Of a DNA stretch of 64,000 nt, positions 23,624-33,033 are shown one piece after another. The position numbers and the translations under genes were made by a program. Source of the stretch: Madurella fahalii (Eukaryota; Ascomycota; Sordariomycetes; Sordariales); the NCBI GenBank assembly GCA_029876055.1, contig CM056874.1:7254001-7318000 (forward strand). Reading direction: 5' to 3'. Every line of letters starts with the position of its first letter. The first letter of the stretch is position 1. Under the pieces are notes generated by a model. It was given only the letters and a program-made list of their open reading frames with translations. It had not been told where the DNA came from and ran no database searches.

Positions 23624-26600
23624 ATGCGACGATTCTTCCGCCGGTGGCCGAATGCCGCAGCAACCGGGCCGGCAGCTGAGCACGACCCGCCGAAACGATC
23701 GGTTGCGGGGGCTTCGTCCTCGACCAAGACCTTCCCGTCAGGCATCAAGCTGCTTCACAGCGCAGCACACGCCACCTTCGAGTACGTACACTTTCATTCC
23801 AAGCCGCAGTAACACAACCGCTGATGATCCCCGGCCAGCATCGTCTTCGTCCACGGCCTGACCGGCGATCGCGAGAAGACGTGGACCGCCCACGGCACGT
23901 CCGAGCCATGGCCCAAAGCCCTCCTTCCGCCCGAGCTCCCGACCGCGCGCGTCCTCACGTTCGGATACGATGCATATGTGGCAGACTGGCGAGGAGTGGT
24001 GGCGCAGAGCAGGATTGGAAACCATGCGTGGAATCTGCTCACATCTCTCGCAACATATCGAGAGAAAGATGATACAGTAGGAGCACACGCGATCTGCGGA
24101 TGGTGGTCCGTGCTGACGGAAGTAGAATGAACGGCCGATTATATTCGTCTGCCATAGTTTGGGCGGCCTAGTGTGCGAGGACGTACGGTCCCTGCTCTGG
24201 TTCTGGAGGACTGCGCTGATACTTGCAGCAGGCATTGGTTAGGTCGAGAGAGCGACGAGAGCGACACCTCCAGAACATCCTTCGATCGACACGCGGGATC
24301 GCCTTCCTGGGAACGCCGCACCACGGAGCTGGGCTTGCTCAGTGGGCCGAGCTGCTGTCTCGTTCGATCGGTGTCATCAAGCAGACGAATACCGAGATTG
24401 TGACCGTGCTCAGACGCGAGTCAGAGGTGCTTGCACGGATTCAGGATAGCTTCCACGCGATCGTCATGGCGCGCAGCAGAGAGGGATTACAGCCGATTCA
24501 GATCAGTTGTTTTTACGAGGAGCTGCCTCTACCGGGCGTCGGCCAGGTAGGCCCGAAAGCATAACTTCGTGGTGCATGGCTGATTAACAAATGGCAAGGT
24601 GGTGCCGCAGCACTCGGCAATCCTCCCGGGGTACATCCCGATCGGCATCCACAGCAACCATATGGACATGGCCAGATTTGTCTCTACGGACGACCCCGGG
24701 TTCACAGCTGTTTGCGGGGAGCTTCGCCGGTGGATCAAGGAAATAGACACGACCGAAAGACGTCACGGGAATCCGCCCGCCTCAGACCATACCGAAAGAT
24801 CAGGAGATGGACGGGATGGACGTACGAGCTCTGCCGCGCGATGTAGGTAGAACCACCGTACGGCTTCTAGCTCAGGCTAAGCAGATTAGTTCTCGTGCCA
24901 TACACCAGCAATCCGGACTTTGTTGGGCGTTCCGAGATTCTCGAACAGCTGAAGAGCCAGCTCGGCCACAGGCAGCCTTCGACAGGCAGCACATCGCAGC
25001 TGAGGGCGGGCCTATATGGGTTGGGCGGTATTGGGTAAAGGGAGCCGTTCCCGCTTTCTATATATAATACTGACCAGCACTAGGAAAACGCAGATCGCGC
25101 TGGCGCACGCGTTCTGGTTGCGGGAGACGCACCCGGAGGTATCGGTCTTCTGGGTCCACGCAAGCAACACGGAGCGGTTCCGCCAAGCGTATACTTCCAT
25201 CGCGCAAGAATGCCAGATCCCCGGCTATGACGACCCCAAGACCGACGTACTGCCGTTGGTGAAGGGGTGGCTGGAGCGGAAGGATTGCGGCCGGTGGCTC
25301 ATGGTGGTCGATAATGCCGATGACACGGAGCTTTTTTTCAGCCAGCAAGGGGGATCCGAGAATGGCAATGCATCTAACTACGGGGGAAACCTTGGGCGGT
25401 ACCTTCCCGAGTGCTCACACGGCGCCATTCTCGTCACAACTAGGAACAAGCAGGCGGGCTCGAGACTGACCAAGGGAAAGCACCCTATCGAGGTCGGCAG
25501 GATGGATGAAGACGAGACGGCCCAGCTGCTTCGTGCGCGGCTTGGCGGAATCGACGCCGCTTCTGACGAATCCTCGGCTCTTTCTTCTCGGCTAGAGCAC
25601 CTACCGCTGGCGCTCGTCCAGGCGGCGGCGTTCATCCAAGAGAACACCATAACGATCTGTGACTACCTTCGGCTCTTGGATGAGCGCGAGCAGAACGTCA
25701 TCGATCTGCTTAGCGAGGAATTCGAGACAGACGGGAGAGACTCGGAGACTCCTCGTGCGGTGGCTGAGACATGGATTCTCTCGTTCGAGCAGATCCAGCG
25801 GCAGAATGTCTTTGCGGGCGAGCTCCTCTCGCTCATGAGCCTCTTCGACCGGCAAGCCGTCCCGTTGGAATTCCTATCCCACTACAGCAAGCAGCAGGGC
25901 CAAGAGCAAAGGGGGGAAATACAGCTCACGAAGGCGCTAGGCGTTCTCAAAGCGTTCTGTTTTGTTGTTGAGGACAGGGACCGTGGGTTCGATATGCACC
26001 GTCTTGTGCAGTTGGTCACGCAAAGGTGGCTCGACAGGAAGGGGACGATGCGCCAATTCGCAGAACAGGCGCTCTCGGTGGTGTCGCGGGCTTACCCATA
26101 CGGCAGCTACGAGAACCGGGCGATATGTAGCGCATTGCTTCCGCATGTGCATGCGGTACTGAGACTTGTAAGCACTGGGTCGAAGGATGAGAGGCTGGCA
26201 AGGGCATCCCTTCTCTGCTGTGCAGCCGGATTCTTCTCCTACCAAGGTCAATGGAATGAGGCGGAGAAGTTCCAGTTACAGGCGAGAGGGTTGCTAAAGG
26301 AAGTGCTGGGAGAGGAGCATCCTAATACGCTGACCAGCATAGCCAACCTGGCATCGACGTACTGGAATCAAGGCCGATGGAAGGAGGCCGAGTCGCTATT
26401 TGTGCAAGAGATGGAGACGAGAAAGAGGGTACTGGGAGAGGAGCATCCCGATACGCTGACCATCATGAACAACCTTGCATTGACGTACCACAACCAAGGC
26501 CGATGGAAGGAGGCCGAGTCGCTAAAGGTGCAAGTGATGGAGACGAGAAAGAGGGTGCTAGGAGAGGAGCATCCCGATACGCTGACCAGTATAGCCAACC

Positions 26601-28279
26601 TGGCATCGACGTACCAGAACCAAGGCCGATGGAAGGAGGCCGAGTCGCTAGACGTGCAAGTGATGGAGACGAGTTCGAGGGTTCTGGGAGAGGAGCATCC
26701 CGATACGCTGACCATCATGAACAACCTTGCATTAACGTACTACAACCAAGGCCGATGGAAGGAGGCCGAGTCGCTAGAGGTGCAAGTGATGGAGACGAGA
26801 AAGAGGGTGCTAGGAGAGGAGCATCCCTCGACGCTGACCAGTATAGCCAACCTGGCATCGATGTACCAGAACCAAGGCCGATGGAAGGAGGCCGAGTCGC
26901 TATTTGTGCAAGTGATGGAGACGAGTTCGAGGGTGCTAGGAGAGGAGCATCCCGATACGCTGACCATCATGAACAACCTTGCATTAACGTACCACAACCA
27001 AGGCCGATGGAAGGAGGCCGAGTCGCTAGAGGTGCAAGTGATGGAGACGAGAAAGAGGGTGCTAGGAGAGGAGCATCCCTCGACGCTGACCAGTATAGCC
27101 AACCTGGCATCGATGTACCAGAACCAAGGCCGATGGAAGGAGGCCGAGTCGCTAGAGGTGCAAGTGATGGAGACGAGAAAGAGGGTGCTAGGAGAGGAGC
27201 ATCCCGATACGCTGACCATCATGAACAACCTTGCATTGACGTACCACAACCAAGGCCGATGGAAGGAGGCCGAGTCGCTAGAGGTGCAAGTGATGGAGAC
27301 GAGTTCGAGGGTGCTAGGAGAGGAGCATCCCGATACGCTGACCATCATGAACAACCTTGCATTGACGTACCATAACCAAGGCCGATGGAAGGAGGCCGAG
27401 TCGCTAGAGGTGCAAGTGATGGAGACGAGAAAGAGGGTGCTAGGAGAGGAGCATCCCGATACGCTGACCATCATGAACAACCTTGCATTAACGTACCACA
27501 ACCAAGGCCGATGGAAGGAGGCCGAGTCGCTATTTGTGCAAGCGATGGAGACGAGTTCGAGGGTACTGGGAGAGGAGCATCCCTCGACGCTGACCAGTAT
27601 GGCCAACCTGGCGTCGATGTACCAGAACCAAGGCCGATGGAAAGAGGCCGAGTCGCTATTTGTGCAAGTGATGGAGACGAGAAAGAGGGTACTAGGAGAG
27701 GAGCATCCCTCGATACTGACCAGTATGGCCAACCTGGCATCGACGTACTGGAACCAAGGCCGATGGAAGGAGGCCGAGTCGCTAGAGATGCAAGTGATGG
27801 AGACGAGAAAGAGGGTACTAGGAGAGGAGCATCCCGATACACTGACCAGTATAGCCAACCTAGCGTCGACATTTTGGGACCAAGGCCGATGGAAGGAGGC
27901 CGAGTCGCTATTTGTGCAAGTGATGGAGACGAGAAAGAGGGTACTAGGAGAGGAGCATCCCTCGACACTGACCAGTATGGCCAACCTGGCATCGACGTAC
28001 TGGAACCAAGGCCGATGGAAGGAGGCCGAGTCGCTATTTGTGCAAGTGATGGAGACGAGTTCGAGGGTACTGGGAGAGGAGCATCCCTCGACGCTGACCA
28101 GCATGAACAACCTCGCATTTACCTGGAAGAGCCTGGGCCGTCTCAGTGATGCTCTGCAGCTAAAGCAGAACTGCCTCCATCTCCGGCAGCGAGTACTCGG
28201 CTCAGATCATCCTGATACTATCTCTACTCGCTCTACCTTAGGCAATTGGCTGAACCAGGAAGACACAGGGAACAGGTAG
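23624..28279 (+). CDS. NLR-type receptor: SesB-like hydrolase, NB-ARC and TPR array
   Basis: Seven exons (23624-23781, 23839-24076, 24126-24182, 24232-24546, 24599-24842, 24890-25034, 25084-28279) give 1450 residues. Residues 50-320 are a SesB-like alpha/beta hydrolase: FVHGLTGDREKTW, nucleophile Ser143 in CHSLGG, and likely catalytic His277 in SNHMDM. FLVPYTSNPDFVGR leads into NB-ARC, with P-loop GLGGIGKT at 381-388, Walker B-like WLMVVDNADD and sensor ILVTTRNK. From about residue 798 come 14 near-identical 42-residue TPR units, then a degenerate one. Fungal NLRs of this plan act in heterokaryon incompatibility and immunity-like cell death: repeats sense, NB-ARC oligomerises, the N-terminal domain executes. 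The gene shows no stop or frameshift. Five introns are 47-57 nt; the 24843-24889 intron is the least certain splice. Ligand and partner are unknown. Confidence 0.88.
26306..28069 (+). repeat. 14 tandem 126-bp TPR-coding units
   Basis: The string ctgggagaggagcat or a close variant recurs exactly every 126 bp, from 26306 to 28070, which is 14 units with no indels. Each codes for one 42-residue TPR (HPDTLT..NLA..Y.NQGRWKEAESL.VQ.MET..RVLGEE). Differences are concentrated at a few codons: D/S after HP, the SIA/IMN/SMA triplet, W/H/Q/Y before NQG, F/K/D/E after ESL, and RK/SS after MET. Most third positions are identical between units, so homogenisation is recent. Because 126 is divisible by 3, other frames also stay open across the array. 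Confidence 0.97.
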
Positions 28280-28815
28280 GACGTTAGGATAATAGTAATG
28301 CAACAGGAACTTTTTTTTTTTTTTTTTTTTTTTTGGAGTTTCCAGCTATATGTTTTATGCGTTGAATGTGATCAAGCTTTGCGGACGGAGGATATATATA
28401 AGAGAATGGGGGGTTCGTCTTAATGTATAACTCGGCCGACCGAGGGCTGTGGTGGAGGCGGTCATCCGCGTTGTCAGCCATTTTCGGCTGACGCCCCTTT
28501 TAGCTGCTCTCCCAGTCATATTTGGTTATCAAGGCTGCCTGTTTTCGTTATACCGTGTAGATGCATCACTGTCTTGATGTGTCAGCAGTGTACTCAGACA
28601 TGTGCGACGGCGCACAGTGTGGTCGAATAGATGCATAAAGGTCCGTGCTCTCAAAAGATGTGAAAGATAAAAGCGGAAGCCGATTTCGCTTGTGACTGTA
28701 ACAACGCCTGGTTGGCTCTGTGGTTCAGCTTCGTTTCTAGATTACTTAAGCTTTAAACCAACATATTTGTAAATTTCCCTTCTTGGAGACAGGTTTGTTG
28801 AGTTGGAGGGGTGCC
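28280..28815. other. Spacer after the NLR gene, with a 24-T run
   Basis: A run of 24 T lies at 28311-28334, 32 bp after the NLR stop codon. The remainder is AT-richer than the coding regions and holds the promoter of the next gene. No gene is seen. Confidence 0.55.
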
Positions 28816-30534
28816 ATGCATGACGGCCAACCCGACCTCAACCTCGCCGCCTTTTACCAGCAAAAATACCGGGCCGCCTTCGACGCGGCACTCGCGGCCG
28901 GCGATGCTAAACCCCTAATCATTCCATGGTCGTTCATCGGTCCTGTCATCCTGCCTCTTATCTACCTCAGCATCCCGCACACACAACGACCATGGTTGTA
29001 TCGCATGCGCTGGGCTGTCGCCACGGCCGTCGTCTATCTCAATGTCCGCCTCCTGCAGACAACCTCTGCTGGAAATGAGGCCGTGGCATACGCCACCGGG
29101 CTGATCGCCTCGTGGGGCACCATCTGGTCGCTTACCCTGCTCATCTGTACTCGGCCGCAATGGGAGGCAGCGAGGGTCCAGCGCAGGCCGAGGAAGAAAT
29201 TCAAAGCAAAAGCAAACGGCAACGACAACGACAATGACCAGGACAAGGACGAATTCGCCCTCCCCAAACCCCCAGACGAGAGCGTCGCCGCCTCGTGGCC
29301 GCACCACGAATACTTCTGGCAGCGCTTCCCCGCCAACGAGCCCTTCCTCACGCGCCTAGGCTGGGCCGCCGACCTGTTCACCGCGTTCCGCGGCGCCGGC
29401 TGGAACCACTCCATCCCGTGCATCCCGCACCCTCCGTTCCCGCGGAATCATCCGCACACCTCCTCCAGCCGGGGGGACGAGGAAGAGGAGCCGGCGCGCA
29501 TCGACCTCATCCCGCTGGCGTCGCGGACGGGTGCGGCGCGGTCGCCGACGTACGCGTCCTTCGTGCGCTCGCGCCTGGTGAGCTTCGCGCTCGCATACGC
29601 GGCGATCGATGTGTGGACGGTGACGGCGCGGCGGGACCCGTACTTCGTGGCGGGGCCCGAGTACGCCGCCGCCGACGGCGTGCCGCAGCTCCCGCCGGCG
29701 CTCGCCGCCCTCCCCTGCCCCGCCGTCGCCCTCCCGCTGCTCCGCAACCTCGCCGCCCTCGCCGGCGTCCTCGCCGCCCTCCACCTCTACCACTCCCCCC
29801 TGCAGCTCCTCGTCTGCTGCGCCCTCCCCGCCCTGCCCCCGCTCCGCCGCCTCCTCGGCCCCCGCGCCGAGCTCTGGCAGCACCCCACCCTGTTCGGCTC
29901 CTTCACCGCCGGCGTGCTGGACCGCGGGCTGGCCGGCTGGTGGGGCGGGTGGTGGCATCAGACGTTCCGGAGGGGGTTGGTGAGTCTGGGGCGGTGGCTG
30001 CTTGGTTGCGTGGCCGGTGGTGGTGGCGGTGGCGGTGGCAGTGATGGTAGGATGCGGGGTGGGAAGGTCCGGGTCGGGGCGGTGATGGTGGTGGTGGTGG
30101 CGGCAGTGGTGGAAACGGTGGGTGCCTTCTTCCAGAGCGGGCTGGTCCACGCCGCCGGGGGCATGACGGCCGTGCCGGAGAGGACGGTCGCGTGGACGCC
30201 CATAGCGTTTTTTATGCTGCAGGCTGTGGGGGTGTTGGGGCAGACTGCGGTTTGTTCCGTCTTCAAGGGGCCGATAGATCGGTTTGTGCCGAGATGGGGG
30301 AGACGGGCCGCGAATTTCCTGTTTGTGGCCTTGTGGCTGCACTTTACGGCGTGGGGGTTGATTGATGATATGAGCAGGGCCGGGCTGTGGCTGTTCGAGC
30401 CGGTGCCGGTGTCCCCGCTGAGGATGATGGGACTGGGAAGTCTACCGGGGGAGAGTTGGTGGCGGTGGGATGGGCAGTACGGGTTGAGGTGGTATAGAGG
30501 GAAGCGCTGGTGGGAGAGTGGGATACGGCTGTGA
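28816..30534 (+). CDS. Wax-synthase-like membrane O-acyltransferase (MBOAT family)
   Basis: An uninterrupted 572-residue frame whose first ATG is at 28816; the frame is open a little further upstream but without an ATG. Several hydrophobic helices are visible (IPWSFIGPVILPLIYLSI, AVATAVVYLNVRL, then the region after residue 255). Two family marks stand out: WHQTFRR (His381) and SGLVHAAGG with His445, the presumed catalytic His of wax-synthase/MBOAT enzymes. Fungal relatives include trichothecene C-4 acetyltransferase Tri7 and many secondary-metabolite acyltransferases, so an acyl transfer to an alcohol in the ER membrane is likely; substrate unknown. A charged loop with a GNDNDND run lies near residues 130-155 and a Gly run near 400-412. 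No biosynthetic cluster is visible nearby. Confidence 0.8.
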   Translation: MHDGQPDLNLAAFYQQKYRAAFDAALAAGDAKPLIIPWSFIGPVILPLIYLSIPHTQRPWLYRMRWAVATAVVYLNVRLLQTTSAGNEAVAYATGLIASWGTIWSLTLLICTRPQWEAARVQRRPRKKFKAKANGNDNDNDQDKDEFALPKPPDESVAASWPHHEYFWQRFPANEPFLTRLGWAADLFTAFRGAGWNHSIPCIPHPPFPRNHPHTSSSRGDEEEEPARIDLIPLASRTGAARSPTYASFVRSRLVSFALAYAAIDVWTVTARRDPYFVAGPEYAAADGVPQLPPALAALPCPAVALPLLRNLAALAGVLAALHLYHSPLQLLVCCALPALPPLRRLLGPRAELWQHPTLFGSFTAGVLDRGLAGWWGGWWHQTFRRGLVSLGRWLLGCVAGGGGGGGGSDGRMRGGKVRVGAVMVVVVAAVVETVGAFFQSGLVHAAGGMTAVPERTVAWTPIAFFMLQAVGVLGQTAVCSVFKGPIDRFVPRWGRRAANFLFVALWLHFTAWGLIDDMSRAGLWLFEPVPVSPLRMMGLGSLPGESWWRWDGQYGLRWYRGKRWWESGIRL

Positions 30535-31629
30535 TGGAGAGAAGGGCGCTTTGCAAGGGCTTGGATTCTAATATAGTGTTCTGCTGGGCCAATGGTTAAT
30601 ACTGACACCGCCCATTGGTATCTACTATGTAATACTACTAGATCGTATATAATATCGGAGAATATTATAGCACCAGAGCCGACGCTCGAAGCAATTAAAA
30701 TGTTGAGCCTGTTTTGCGTGATTTCACTATCCACCGCTGCGTACAATACAACCGCTTAATGTAAGAGTGTGAAACGCAAAAGAAGAATACAACTCAAACG
30801 TGAAAAAGGGGGGGGGGGGTTGTGGAATATTCCCCTTTGAGGTCCGACGGCAATGTATCGACCAGGCCGTAGTCGCGGTTGCCGGTGTATCGAAGGTGTG
30901 GTTCCAGGCGTGAAGATCATTGAAGTCCTACAGGTACTACTCAACAGGATCCTAATTTCTAAAACTCGGTCACCGTTATGTCCTATTTATATATGTTTCT
31001 ACTATCGACTATAAATTTAACGTTGTCAAACTCACTAGGCACAATACTGGAGGACATGGCAGTAAGGGCAGTCATCCATCGAAAGGTAATGTGTGAAGGA
31101 TTCTAGGTGATGTTCGAGAAGACGGGAAGGTGTCTTCATAGTTACTATTAATGTAGAGATATTGGATAACTACGTGTAGCTTTAAGGACTTTCTGGGTTC
31201 TCATTGATGAATAGAGTTCAGGATCTGCTAGCGAACCATCCGCTATTGTAGCGGCAGTTCAACACATAGTCTACATAAATTGGAGGGAATAAGAATTAAA
31301 GGTCGAGGTACTGGAAAATACGGTAGGTAGATTCGTCCACTTGCATCGGGTATTCCAAAGTCAGTTCCTCAGCCCTATAGCAAGGTCTTCCGACTGAGGA
31401 ATCGGGCTGTACCAGTTCAGAAAAATAATTAGCCTCGGATCTACAAAACACACGTCCCGTAGTCTAATACAGTAACAATGCAATGACAGACGCAACTTCC
31501 ACAGAGCTTTAATTTACTCAATTGTATAGGTACCTTATTCCTGCCACGCCCACTCCACTTCCCGCTGTCCTTATATTGGTTATTGGTCTAGGCTGCTTAG
31601 GTAGGTATACCCACTACTGACTGAGAAGC
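30535..31629. other. AT-richer gene-free spacer
   Basis: Base composition shifts toward A+T compared with both neighbours. Frames are short and broken. I see no terminal repeats or transposase-like frame, though a decayed element cannot be excluded by eye. Confidence 0.45.
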
Positions 31630-32025
31630 CTATTTCGACTGAAGCCTCTCGGCCAAGGTCATCTCTGTCTCCTTTGTCTCATAGCACCATCGGACAAGCA
31701 TCGGGTTGGACGGAGATGTCTGGCCAGTAGTCGGGTTCCTGCTGTTATGATGGCCCCAACGCTTAGTAGATGTGCTAATAGGGGAAAGGGGTGTTGGGTA
31801 GAAATCGAAAAGGCACATACCAGTCCTCAACCTGACAATATGAGACTAGGGCAGTCGGGTTGCTTTGATGTGGGTGGCACGATCCACAGTTTGAGATTGA
31901 GGACCTGTGATAAACGTTAGCCATGTTGAGCGAAACAGGAATGTGGATGAAGCAAACCATGGGTCGGGGCTCGCACCAGCTTGCCCAGTATTTCCTTGAT
32001 CAGAAAGGGTCGGCGCGCCCGTCAT
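31630..32025 (-). CDS. Candidate small protein with several Cys, three exons
   Basis: Exons 31958-32025, 31821-31904 and 31630-31774 can be joined in phase to a 98-residue protein starting MTGAPTLSDQGNTG and containing NCGSCHPHQSNP, VSYCQVEDC and MLVRWCYETKETEM. Support is from splice signals: the first intron (53 nt) has a clear branch site (GCTAAC) and CACAG acceptor but a weak GTTTGC donor; the second (46 nt) has GTATGT and TTAG. There is no signal peptide and no family I recognise. It could be a species-specific gene or chance; the phase match across three exons in an AT-rich stretch is the main argument. Confidence 0.35.
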
Positions 32026-33033
32026 GTTTATGTTGTTGTGGGCGGAGTCCGACTGAGCACTAGCAAAGGTTTGTGGAAACAATTGGCAGAAGGGGGTTAC
32101 AACTGATGACTCGGACTTCTTTTGCAAAGAAGTGTATCATTGAGAGACCTGGAGGAGTTATGATGGTTGTTTGGTGAGTCGGCAACCTCAATGTGGATGA
32201 GACGAGCGCTGATTTATACTTGAGATTCTGGTCGGTCAAGATAGTAGGGAAAGGAGAGGAATGGTTCGCATTTAGAAGGCCATGTCATCTCGCCGCTGCC
32301 ATCTCATGAGGCCAGGCGGATTGTACTTTTGCATTGGTGGGAGTACATGGCTTGGATCGATCCGTTGGCGTGGTCACCTTCAATCTGTGTGGTCACTCGC
32401 TGCCATGGAGAATAGACGGGCCAGTTCATGAATTGAGTTTATTGGGCGTCAGGCAACATTGCTGCGTCCAGCCAATACCCTCACAACATAAGTGCCCACG
32501 CCATAGAAGTCGCCGGGAATTGTAGTTTTGTCGTGTATCGCAGACATGCAGCCCTGCTGAGATGCAGGCCGCTTGACCATAACGGGCAAAACCTACCAAG
32601 CACGGAGCGAAACATGCAGTCGGGCAGGCGGGGCGGGAATCGGGATCTTCCTGGGCATGCAGCCAAGGTCGGTTTCCCATAGGTACAGTACAGGAGGTAA
32701 GAAGCCGGCTAGTTGGCTGGATTCTGCCACCAGCGAGAAAGATTGTACTTTTGCTAGGAACCCTCCGTCACCACCACCCCTGCCTTTCCTTACCTTCCCC
32801 CACCGAACCCATGAAAAATAGTACCTTTGTCCTGCAAGGCCGCAGCCAAAAAAGATACAGCATCTAAGGCGCGCGAGCGGGCGTAACATCCATCCCTTGC
32901 TCTCTCACCTCCTTTACTTTTCGCAGACACGGCCTGATTAAGTACATATATTTATTCATCCCCATCCCCTTCACCAGCCGCCTGCTGCTGTCAGTCTGAA
33001 GTCTTGTGGTTATCGTGGGACAACGTTGTCGCC
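32026..33033. other. Spacer before the Clr5-TPR gene
   Basis: No gene is supported. The string GTACAGTAC occurs near 32683, and a TATATTTA string about 80 bp before the next ATG may serve as a TATA-like element. Confidence 0.45.

Noticed and set aside
24843..24889. Alternative donor at 24828 (GTACGA) for NLR intron 5
   Set aside because: It also keeps phase but gives a weaker donor and breaks the usual FLVPY lead-in to the NB-ARC domain; the 24843 GTAGGT donor was preferred, though not proven.
26377..28149. Long open frames on both strands overlapping the NLR repeat array
   Set aside because: The repeat unit is 126 bp, divisible by 3, so any frame without a stop in one unit stays open over all units. 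Their proteins are low-complexity by-products of the TPR-coding frame.
29356..30342. Antisense and alternative frames over the acyltransferase gene
   Set aside because: Pro/Arg/Gly/Glu-rich shadows of a GC-rich membrane-protein gene.
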